Assembly: GCA_016783505.1 (NCBI GenBank)
Contig: JADHWK010000034.1
Location: 1-27,683 of the forward strand
Length of the DNA stretch: 27,683 nucleotides
Reading direction: 5' to 3'
Source of the DNA: Candidatus Zhuqueibacterota bacterium
GTDB lineage: Bacteria; BS750m-G25
The notes beneath the pieces were generated by a model. It was given only the letters and a program-made list of their open reading frames with translations, was not told the DNA's origin and made no database searches. Both the position numbers and the translations under genes were made by a program. This document shows, piece by piece, positions 7,357-14,900 of this stretch (position 1 is the stretch's first letter; each line of letters starts with the position of its first letter).

Positions 7357-7783
7357 TCTCGAATTTGAGACAAAGATTGACCCGGAGTTTCTTGCTGCTG
7401 GCATTCCTGTTCGTCTTATACGATTGCTTGCTACCCTTCAATTTCTAACAAGCGAGGGTTGGAGCCGCAGATACCAGGGAATCATTGATACTGGCAATCC
7501 AATTTCTGTCATTCCACATTTCATTTGGAACAATGCACAGTTAAAATGGATTTCATCAGAAAAAACGAAACTTTATGGCATCGGTTCCGCTGGTGTATGG
7601 GGTAGGTTAGCAGAAATGACAATAACCTTCTCCGATGAAAAGCGGGTATCTCTACCAATTAGTCTCAAAGCCCACCTTTTAGACGATAACAGCGTTCCCC
7701 TCCTCATCGGCTTTGAAGACGTCTTGACTTCCCTCAAATTAGTAAGCGATTACAAAGAACAAAAGGCTTATCTTAAGTGGTAA
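7346..7783 (+). CDS. Retropepsin-like aspartyl protease
   Basis: A 145-residue protein carrying the single-domain aspartic protease motif GIIDTGNPISVIP (catalytic Asp in DTG), a flap-like region (KLYGIGSAGVWGRLAEM), and the hydrophobic element VPLLIGFEDVL that corresponds to the psi-loop I(L)G of the family. Such proteases act as homodimers, each subunit giving one Asp. No signal peptide is visible, so a cytoplasmic location is likely; the substrate is unknown. The ATG at 7346 is chosen over an in-frame upstream start at 7283 because it overlaps the DUF5678 stop by 11 bases and starts a typical N-terminus (MEINLEFETKID). A weak hairpin followed by five T lies at about 7799-7841. Confidence 0.75.
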   Translation: MEINLEFETKIDPEFLAAGIPVRLIRLLATLQFLTSEGWSRRYQGIIDTGNPISVIPHFIWNNAQLKWISSEKTKLYGIGSAGVWGRLAEMTITFSDEKRVSLPISLKAHLLDDNSVPLLIGFEDVLTSLKLVSDYKEQKAYLKW

Positions 7784-7902
7784 ATAGAAGCAAGCATATT
7801 GCCCCAAAAACAGAAAATTGGATCAGTTTGTTGGCTTTTTCATTTTAACACATCTAATTTTGTTTTGATCCTCACTAAGGTTGGTTCCTGCATAGCAATA
7901 AA

Positions 7903-8100
7903 AAGTAAGGCGAAACCCCGGGCTCTACCGGTGGGATTGCCCGAAGGGGAACATGCAGAATCAGGGGAAGAAATCCCCACGCCTACGGGTTGGGAAAGCA
8001 AATCAGACCCCCGCGACCCCTGAGCAGGCGATACAGATAAAATAACCGACGAATTTCACAATTAAAAAAGCCATCTATTAACTTACCGATGGTTTTTTTT
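7903..8100 (+). pseudogene. Copy 2 of the PEPCK 3'-end repeat (non-functional remnant)
   Basis: Diverged duplicate of 6719-6899 with about 15 extra bases in the middle. It still encodes GLPEGEHAESGEEIP in the matching frame and keeps a terminator, but the rest of the PEPCK gene is absent. The 74-codon ORF that can be read through it (7799-8023) has no family signal outside the repeated part, so I treat it as remnant DNA. Confidence 0.6.
8064..8100 (+). terminator. Rho-independent terminator (copy 2)
   Basis: GCCATC (8070-8075) pairs with GATGGT (8088-8093), followed by seven more T. It is the diverged counterpart of the terminator at 6863-6899 and may serve the protease operon. Confidence 0.65.
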
Positions 8101-8357
8101 GAATACTGCTACCAACTTTAACGTCGTTTGTCCTTGAAACCAGCTGGGGGGTTAACTTTTTCCCTGGGTTGCTGAACTGCTTAATTCTTATCTCATATGG
8201 TAAATGATCTTCTCGTGCCGGCTGCAAAATTCGTATTTACTCTTGAGTTGAGCATGGATAAGTTCTGACTGCCAGTGAGTATTTAGCAACCCACCGGGTT
8301 TAGGAGTGGGACTTTTCAGCCCCAGGCAATAATCCTGAGCACCCGCACCCTGTCCTC

Positions 8358-8510
8358 CTATTTCAACTCCCTTTTGGGCTCTTCACCAGGATAGACAATC
8401 CGGCCATTCACACTGAAGATGACAGCGTTTAGATTTAAGTCCAGGTGCTTAATAAGGTCTTCAATGGTAACCTTTTCGCTAATCTCTATCTCTTTCATCC
8501 TAGACACCAT
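8358..8510 (-). CDS. ThiS/MoaD-like ubiquitin-fold small protein, possibly incomplete
   Basis: About 50 residues with the pattern of the ThiS/MoaD sulfur-carrier fold: strand KEIEIS, then VTIEDLIKHLDLNLNAVIFS and VNGRIVYPGEEP. Such proteins carry sulfur on a C-terminal Gly-Gly; here the protein ends RELK with no Gly-Gly, and the N-terminal strand is short. The ORF extends upstream to 8612 but that part shows no family signal, so I start at the Met at 8510; the next Met at 8498 is equally possible. No thiamine or molybdopterin genes are nearby. It may be a lone beta-grasp protein or a decayed copy. Confidence 0.4.
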   Translation of the reverse strand: MVSRMKEIEISEKVTIEDLIKHLDLNLNAVIFSVNGRIVYPGEEPKRELK

Positions 8511-8993
8511 TACCGCATATTGTCCGAAGCTAGAACCAGATACTAAACTTTGGCAAATTTTATAAAGTGCAGAAAAAAACCACCTATCTGTCCTGGGACA
8601 GATAGGAATCAATTCCTAATCTTATGTTTCCTATAGTAATCCCGATAAATCGGGATGATGTGTCCAATCCAATTTGTTGGATTTTTAAAGAGAAGTTTAG
8701 GATGGTAATTGATTACCATCTGGGGGTTAACCGAAACCCAAAAGTAAATTTAAATCGTTTCAATGGCTTATCATTCTGATTCAGCCTAAAAACAATTTTT
8801 GCCAAAGTTTAGTCAGATACATACTGTTGGCGGCCGTACCTAAACTTTATCTTATCATATCCCCATTGACTCGCCAGAGCGTTTCCGACATTCTTTGATC
8901 CTGGGAAAGGCTTGTTTCAGTTGAACTGCTAAATGACCGAGCAAAATGAGGCAAGGCACGAAGTGTCGCAGTGTTGCTCTTCGTCCGCCAACA
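8511..8993. other. AT-rich intergenic region
   Basis: No convincing gene. It holds a TCCCGAA-family palindrome (8639-8656), two copies of the 13-mer GCCAAAGTTTAGT (minus strand 8542-8554, plus strand 8801-8813), a near-perfect dyad GATGGTAAT-TG-ATTACCATC (8701-8720) that could be a protein-binding site, and an imperfect hairpin at about 8955-8985 just after the arsM stop. Confidence 0.5.
8639..8656. repeat. Short palindrome of the TCCCGAA-like family
   Basis: ATCCCGAT and ATCGGGAT are separated by two bases. It matches the shape, though not the exact core, of the palindromes at 2328 and 4951. Confidence 0.5.
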
Positions 8994-9833
8994 CTAGGTT
9001 GTCTCGTTTGGTTTGATTCCACAAACCTTTATACTTATAACCGAACTTGCAACTTCCTTCACTTTCTCAGATGGTATTTTTAAATTATCAATGAGCGCCT
9101 TTGCAGTTGGATCATTAGCCATAAACTCGATAGGGAAAGAAGTCTCATCAACTATGTTGACTTCATGAAAACCAGCCTCTCTTATCGCTTCTATGTACTC
9201 GTCCTTTAATATTGCACCGGAAAGGCAACCGATATATGCCTCAATAGAATTCTTTATGAAATCAGGAAGTTCCTTCAATAAAACTATATCAGAGATCATC
9301 AGCCTACCACCTGGTTTCAGCGCCCTGAACGATTCCATGAAAACCCCTCTTTTATCGGGTGAGAGGTTGATAACACAATTTGAGATGACCACATCAATAG
9401 AATTATCAGCAACTGGTAGATTTTCAATCTCTCCGAGCCTGAACTCTACATTTCCGTAGTTGCCTTTCTGGGCGTTTTCTCTCGCCTTTTCAATCATCTC
9501 TGGTGTCATGTCTACACCGATAACTTTTCCATTTTTCCCAACTTTATCAGCAGCAAGAAAGCAATCGAATCCGGCACCGGAACCAAGATCAAGCACAGTC
9601 TCACCTTCGCTCAAAGAGGCAAGAGCGATAGGATTCCCACAGCCGAGGCCTAAATTTGCCCCCTCAGGAACGGCTTGGAGCTCTTCTTCCGTATACCCTA
9701 TCGTCTTACTAATATCCTGTGCTAAATCAGTACTTCCACAGCAGGAATCAATAGGAACGCAACAGGAGCTATCCTGTTTGGCAATTTTGGCATAGCCCTC
9801 TCTTACGACTTTTTTTGTCTCTTCTTTCCTCAT
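8994..9833 (-). CDS. arsM: Arsenite S-adenosylmethionine methyltransferase ArsM
   Basis: A 279-residue SAM-dependent arsenite methyltransferase that converts As(III) to methylated and volatile arsenicals. The SAM-binding motif is VLDLGSGAGFD (80-90), followed by VIGVDMTPEM. The arsenic-binding cysteines are all present: CC at 31-32, C65 in GLGCGNP, C153 in SNCVINLSPDK and C203 in YIGCLSGAI; the 50-residue spacing of the last two matches human AS3MT (C156/C206). An extra CC pair lies at 24-25. I take the ATG at 9833, behind TTGGAGGAG, rather than the in-frame TTG at 9848. No arsR, acr3 or arsC is in the window, so this is a solitary arsM. Confidence 0.93.
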   Translation of the reverse strand: MRKEETKKVVREGYAKIAKQDSSCCVPIDSCCGSTDLAQDISKTIGYTEEELQAVPEGANLGLGCGNPIALASLSEGETVLDLGSGAGFDCFLAADKVGKNGKVIGVDMTPEMIEKARENAQKGNYGNVEFRLGEIENLPVADNSIDVVISNCVINLSPDKRGVFMESFRALKPGGRLMISDIVLLKELPDFIKNSIEAYIGCLSGAILKDEYIEAIREAGFHEVNIVDETSFPIEFMANDPTAKALIDNLKIPSEKVKEVASSVISIKVCGIKPNETT

Positions 9834-9863
9834 TTTAAACTCCTCCAAAGTTATTTACCAATA

Positions 9864-10131
9864 TCATTTTGCTATTATCTCTTTCATCACTGGACCTAGC
9901 ATATCTTTCACCATCCCTGCAAGATCTTCAACTTTAATTAAAGAAATACAGCACAGCTCCCCATCTTTTTCCCAAAATAAAAGAAAATTGGCCATTTGGC
10001 GAATAAGGGGAATTCTTCCTGTCGCACTTAGTGAGATTTTCCCTGTGGTCAGCTAATAACTTTACAACAGGATTTCTTGTCTTAACACATCCAATTTGAA
10101 TTGTCAAAGCACCTACCGTGAAGAATATCTC
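9864..10131 (-). pseudogene. Decayed coding stretch upstream of arsM
   Basis: Two overlapping minus-strand frames without clear starts look protein-like. One (10131-9934) includes IQIGCVKTRNPVVKLLADHR; the other (10052-9864) includes FLLFWEKDGELCCISLIKVE and ends KEIIAK. Together they suggest one former gene broken by a frameshift, ending 31 bases before the arsM start. The family is not recognised. The 354-base gap between the hydrolase and arsM holds nothing else I can support. Confidence 0.3.
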
Positions 10132-10187
10132 TCAGGGAAGCTGATTTGCGATAGCAAAACTTTATAGATGTGCTGTGTCAGGTAGTA

Positions 10188-10940
10188 TCATTCTCTCCTG
10201 TCACTTCCTTGCCTCCGGTGCTTTAGAAACCACTCATAGAGTTCTGGATTATTGTACGTCTCCGTCCAAGAATCATGACCGGCTTCCGGATATACCGTAA
10301 ACTTCACGTTACCTCCACATTCTCTAAGGGCATTAACCATCTCTTCAGATTTTTTGATTGGAACGACATTATCCTTGGCACCGTGAAATACCCAAACGGG
10401 GACGTGTTTTAATTTGCATGCCTCTAATGGGTTTCCTCCTCCACAAATAGAGGCAATTGCGGCAAATCTATCGGGATACTCAATGGCAAGATTCCAGGTG
10501 CCAAAACCACCCATGCTAAGACCGGTTACATAAATCCGATCCTTATCAACTCGATATCTAGTAACGACCTCATCTAAGAGAGCATTCAGGAAATCGTTGG
10601 ACCACCATCCATCTTTTGGACATTGCGGAGATACTAAAATAAAAGGGAAATCTTCCTGCTCCTCTACAATCTTTGGTGGACCGTGTCTTTTGATTAATTC
10701 CAGATCATCACCCCGCTCTCCAGCACCATGAAGGAAAAGAATCAGGGGCCAACGCTTCTTTTCTTCTACATAGTCCTTAGGCAAAAATAGCAAATATCTG
10801 CCGCTTACAATTTTGGTGATTTTTCTCTCAAATACTTGCGGATGTTGACCAATTGGGGGGTTCAATCCCGTCATGATTGATGCACAACCCGCAAGAAGCA
10901 ACAGGATAGTTATAAAGCATATTGAAATAAAAGTCTTCAT
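10188..10940 (-). CDS. Secreted alpha/beta hydrolase (lipoprotein, esterase/peptidase type)
   Basis: A 250-residue protein with a lipoprotein signal peptide (hydrophobic FITILLLLAGC, lipidated Cys19) and an alpha/beta-hydrolase fold. The oxyanion region LILFLHGAGERGDD, the nucleophile elbow GLSMGG (Ser142), GAKDNVVP (Asp190) and EAGHDSW (His222) form the catalytic triad. It resembles feruloyl-esterase/polyhydroxybutyrate-depolymerase-like and prolyl-oligopeptidase-like hydrolases; the substrate is not predictable. An upstream in-frame Met at 10961 overlaps the preceding nadA fragment, but the Met at 10940 gives the proper signal peptide. It lies directly downstream of the nadA fragment. Confidence 0.85.
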   Translation of the reverse strand: MKTFISICFITILLLLAGCASIMTGLNPPIGQHPQVFERKITKIVSGRYLLFLPKDYVEEKKRWPLILFLHGAGERGDDLELIKRHGPPKIVEEQEDFPFILVSPQCPKDGWWSNDFLNALLDEVVTRYRVDKDRIYVTGLSMGGFGTWNLAIEYPDRFAAIASICGGGNPLEACKLKHVPVWVFHGAKDNVVPIKKSEEMVNALRECGGNVKFTVYPEAGHDSWTETYNNPELYEWFLKHRRQGSDRRE

Positions 10941-10953
10941 ATCATAAATTGTT

Positions 10954-11361
10954 TCAAACATATTCCAACATCTTATCGAGAGCCCCCTGGGCCCTTCTTT
11001 GAATCCCTTCTGGAATCTCTATCTTATATCTATCCTCGACCAATGAATAATAGACATCCTCCAGACCGGTGATCTTCATGTTGCTGTACATGAGTACCCG
11101 GGAAGCAGCGTAGAACTCTTTCTGTGGATTTTCCTTTTTAAGACGGTATATCATTCCCTCCTCGGTCCCTATCAATAACTTTTTTGCCGTTGATTCTCCA
11201 GCGAACCTCACCATTCCCGATGTTGACAAAACTTCATCGGCAAGGTCAATTACCACCGGATCACATTCGGGATGGACCAGAAGCAGAGCATCCGGATGCC
11301 TTTGTTTTGCCTGTAAAACATCCTCACTTCTGATTCTCCTGTGAACATAAAAGTATCCGTC
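10954..11361 (-). pseudogene. nadA: 3' fragment of quinolinate synthase
   Basis: The frame reads as the C-terminal third of NadA: GYFYVHRRIRSEDV, LLLVHPECDPVVIDLADEVL, STSGMVRFA, LLIGTEEGMIYRLKKENP and SNMKITGLEDVYYSL, ending normally at KMLEYV. Family proteins are about 300-350 residues; here only about 135 remain, because an in-frame TAG lies at 11362-11364 and the DNA beyond it encodes a different small protein. The first two thirds, with two of the three cysteines for the [4Fe-4S] cluster, are missing, so the product cannot be a working NadA. The break sits in the AT-rich accessory zone and was probably caused by a deletion or insertion. Confidence 0.85.
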
Positions 11362-11401
11362 CTAATGGACAAAAACATATCAATCCTTGTCCCCCTTGGG
11401 A

Positions 11402-11566
11402 TCATCTCCCCTTCATGGTTGGTCTGCCATTTTTTAGGGTAACCTTCGTTATAATTTTTGGCTTGTCGGCATCTACTACTTCCCCACAGTCACATGTAAT
11501 CTTTTTCCCAAACTGAAAAAGGGTAATGTCATACTGCTTACCGCACTTTGGACATTGAACGGCCAT
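11402..11566 (-). CDS. Small zinc-ribbon protein (54 residues)
   Basis: A short ORF starting MAVQCPKCGKQYDITLFQFG with CPKCG (C5, C8) and CDCGE (C25, C27), a four-cysteine metal-binding arrangement typical of small zinc ribbons, followed by a basic tail (PKIITKVTLKNGRPTMKGR). GGTGGG about seven bases upstream of the ATG supports the start. It lies 38 bases upstream of the nadA fragment on the same strand. Function is unknown; nucleic-acid or protein binding is the usual role of such modules. Confidence 0.6.
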   Translation of the reverse strand: MAVQCPKCGKQYDITLFQFGKKITCDCGEVVDADKPKIITKVTLKNGRPTMKGR

Positions 11567-11712
11567 GGTTATCCCACCAGCAAGAACCTCTTTAGCATCA
11601 CAAATTCTTTAGCCCGGATTAACTAGTGATTCACTACAGAGATATTGACAGGTTTATTTCCGTAGTGGATATTTATCTTCAAATTAGTACCACGCTTTCA
11701 CTGGGTAAAATG

Positions 11713-11744
11713 AAGCCGCACCCCGAAGATTCGGAGTGCGACTT
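11713..11744. repeat. 15-bp stem hairpin related to the dispersed palindromes
   Basis: AAGCCGCACCCCGAA pairs with TTCGGAGTGCGACTT across two bases, with two G-T positions. The core resembles the 2328-2365 palindrome (GCA-CCCGAA / TTCGG-GTGC). Confidence 0.55.
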
Positions 11745-11804
11745 TACCATTTATTCAGTCACCTGACCGATTTTTTAAGAAGTTGCCTCATATAGACGGC
11801 TAGT

Positions 11805-11894
11805 GGCTTATTTCGGCTCACAATAATCCCCGGAATGCGCCGATTCTTCTTGACCAGCGGGGGCTAGGGGCGATCACTCGCCGATGTTCTCCGT
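11805..11894 (-). pseudogene. Remnant copy of the transglutaminase gene 3' end
   Basis: 90 bases match 16446-16535 with no gaps and 12 mismatches (about 87 percent identity). Read on the minus strand it encodes TENIGE, a stop in place of Trp, then SPLAPAGQEES and GDYCEPK followed by the same stop codon. The two copies are direct repeats that enclose the activase gene. Only the last 29 codons of the secreted transglutaminase-like gene are present here. Confidence 0.8.
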
Positions 11895-11948
11895 AAAACC
11901 ACCAAAAGTCTTTTAGCTATAGGTATAGGATGTGCCATTCTATTAACT

Positions 11949-14900
11949 TTAATGCTCATTACAGTACTTCATCATAACATTATGTACTCTTAGAGCCTGA
12001 ATGACAAATGTCTCCAGCCGTGCCTCGATAAGCTGAGGGAATGGGCTGCCATCGCTCTCTATAGCCAGGAAGGGCATATTGGGCACCTCGCTTGTTACCT
12101 GGTCAGTCATTCTATCCTTTCTGAACCGCATCAAATGTTCCCTGTCCATCTTCAGGTTTAGTATTGACTCGCTTAGACGGTTGGGCATACATCCAAACGG
12201 ACCGATGGCGATAGACCCGCAGAATTCTGTTCCTACCTCAGCCATGGGACCACCCACTGTGAGGATCGCCTCACCGGTCAGATTACGGGAAATGAAGTTC
12301 TCTCCTACCTCGATTACATGATCCATTTCCACTATACGAGGTATGTACCATCCCGATTCTGCCATTATCCGTTTGACATCTCTTTCAACCCTGACCATGA
12401 TTTTATGTTTCGCTTTGTTTAATAGAAGAGTTTTGAAGCTCACAGCCTTATCTGACAATTTGTGTTCAAGACACCAATCAACATAATACATCCATTCGTG
12501 CATAGGAGCTACATAAGATACAATACCACTTTCTGCAAGGCGTTCAGGAAGCCAACGTCGAGACAAACCCTCCTTACGCACATATATTTCGCCTACGACC
12601 AGAACTTGGGGTGCATCCCTTAGCGGCTTTTTCTGAGGTATTCGCTTCAGGTCTGCCACTGCTTGCTTAAGAGCTTCCTGAGTACTACTTTTTCCATCTT
12701 CAAGTCCCTTAACAACATAGGACCAGATAGCCTGAAGCTCCTCTAAAGCTTTATCCCGATCTTCGGCAACAGCAAGGATGGAATTGTATATATCCTCAAA
12801 CACATCAGCAATAACAACTGCATTCCAGCCCTGTAGTATGAACTCCGTCCCCAGGCCTCCGTAGGCATCTTCACCATCCAGTGACATAAAAGCTACATTT
12901 TTCATCTTATGCTTTTTCACAAAGTCACGCATGAAAATCTGATACTGCCCGAACCTGCATGGTCCATTAGCAGTGGGCATAAAGTAAACTGTAACCTCGT
13001 TTTGAGACCGTGCATCACGGAGATATTTTAAAAGAGCACCAGTGGTCAATTGTAACGGAAGACACTCTTTACACATTGTATTGCCTCGCCCAAGCTTCAG
13101 GTCCTCCTCATCCATAGCGGGTAAGGCTACCACTTTGATTCCCTGATTCCTGATTGCCGCGCTTATCCCCTGCGTTCCAAACTGGCTCATGGAGGGAATA
13201 ACGAGAGTTACACGAGGATCAAATAATGAAATCTCCTCTCCTTCCGAGGTGGTTATAAGGAATCTCTTATTATCGAATCTGGTTATTGCAGGCTGGAATT
13301 TTTCGAACCCTTTTGCTTTCTGCTCCTTGCTTGCCTGCAATTTTCGATAACGAGCAACTATGTCCAAAAATGCCTCTACCCGAGTCTCAAGACCAGCATC
13401 AGCTGTATGATTGTCCAACTCAAGTGTCAGTGATGGCTTTCTACCCATGATATCCCTGAAGTACCCAACAATGAACGAGTCAGGACCACACGAGAAATTG
13501 GTGATAAACGTTCCGAATAATTGGGGATGATCCTTAATGCCCATAGCACCTTTCAGGATAATTTGGCCCATAGACCAATACATGTGTTCCTTGACAGGGT
13601 ACTTTTTAAGGTCAAGAAAATCGTCGGGAATAATCGTGATACCCCGAGAGGCAAACTTGTGGGGGATACCCTTATTCGCCTCGGGCACAAAGGCATTGTA
13701 CGACCTTCCGAACAGGACAATACCAATCCTGTCGTGATCTCTCTCGATCTCGTGAATGGTCTTTTTCCCTAACTCAACCATGTATTCTTGCATTTGCTCT
13801 TGGACGTCGCGTGCCTTATCAAAGGCAGCTCCTGCCTTCTTTTTACTCACACCCAGTTCAGATGCCATAGACTTGAATGCCTCCTTCTGTTTACCTGTAC
13901 TAGATGCGAGATCTATGAAAGGTGCGATAATTATTGGTCCATTGAGCAACTGGTCCTCGAAAGCACTACGCAAATAGTATGGTTCACCCTGTAACAGGGG
14001 ACACAGTTTCGACGGATAGTACCCATTTTCGACCTTTACACCAGGTATATGGGGAAGGAAAATATAATCTGGATTAATATCCAGAAGGTTCTTAAAATAA
14101 CCATGGGATATCTCGCATGGGAAACAAAAGGGTGCCGAGCGCTGGTCCACTCCATCCGGGTCCACCTCCTTTGACAGTACAGGCCGAAAACCTAACTCCT
14201 TAAAGAAATGAGCAAACAATGGATAGTATGTGTTTGTCAGGAAAGACCTTAAGATGCCTACTGTGGGTGCACCTTCGGGCAGGTCGGTCAGATCGGGAGC
14301 AAACTCATCGAACACCAACTTCTGCCGTAGAACAACCAAGTCATGCTTCCCCGGGTCCATCTTGATCTTGTGACGGATATTATAATACCTGTTGCATGCG
14401 CCCCCAAAGGGATATGTCTTACCCTCAATGACCACGCGGTTAATAGAACACCCAAGATCACACTTTTCTTTACCCCCGGGACATGTAAAGGATTCTTTAT
14501 ATTCCACCTCGCGGTTGACCAATGTTTCAAGCTCGAACAGTTGTTCCTTCATCAAGTTCCGATCAAGCCGATGTTTAATTTCAAGGGCAACACCGTAAGC
14601 ACCTATTAATCCCGGTTCAGGTGGCACGATGATCTCTTTACCGGATAATGCCGCCATGGCTATTGGCACTGAACGGTTGTAGCAAACCCCTCCCTGCATG
14701 AAGACTTTCTTTCCCACAGGTCGCGCCCCCTTGACCCGATTCACATAGTTCATACAAATGGAATACACCAGACCTGCAACAATGTCCTCCTTTGGTATAC
14801 CCTCGTGAAATGTGTTTTTAATGTCCGATGATATGAAGGCTGCGCACTGGTCGTTAAAGTTCGGGGGGCGATTACCCTTCATAGCCCAATCGGCGATGTC

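Larger units (their letters stand above)
11567..11948. other. Intergenic region with palindrome and gene remnant
   Basis: A 382-base gap between the zinc-ribbon gene and the end of the activase gene. It contains a hairpin of the dispersed palindrome family (11713-11744) and a 90-base remnant of the transglutaminase gene's 3' end (11805-11894). Nothing else was identified. Confidence 0.6.

Noticed and set aside
7799-8023. 74-codon plus-strand ORF as a gene
   Set aside because: Its only recognisable part is the duplicated PEPCK 3' end; no ribosome site or family signal supports a real protein.
8289-8312. CCCAC/GTGGG imperfect hairpin as an IS200/IS605-type transposon end
   Set aside because: Only a 5-bp stem, and no transposase or second end nearby.
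8701-8720. GATGGTAAT-TG-ATTACCATC dyad as an operator
   Set aside because: A good dyad, but no gene start lies within a plausible distance, so it is only mentioned within the intergenic entry.
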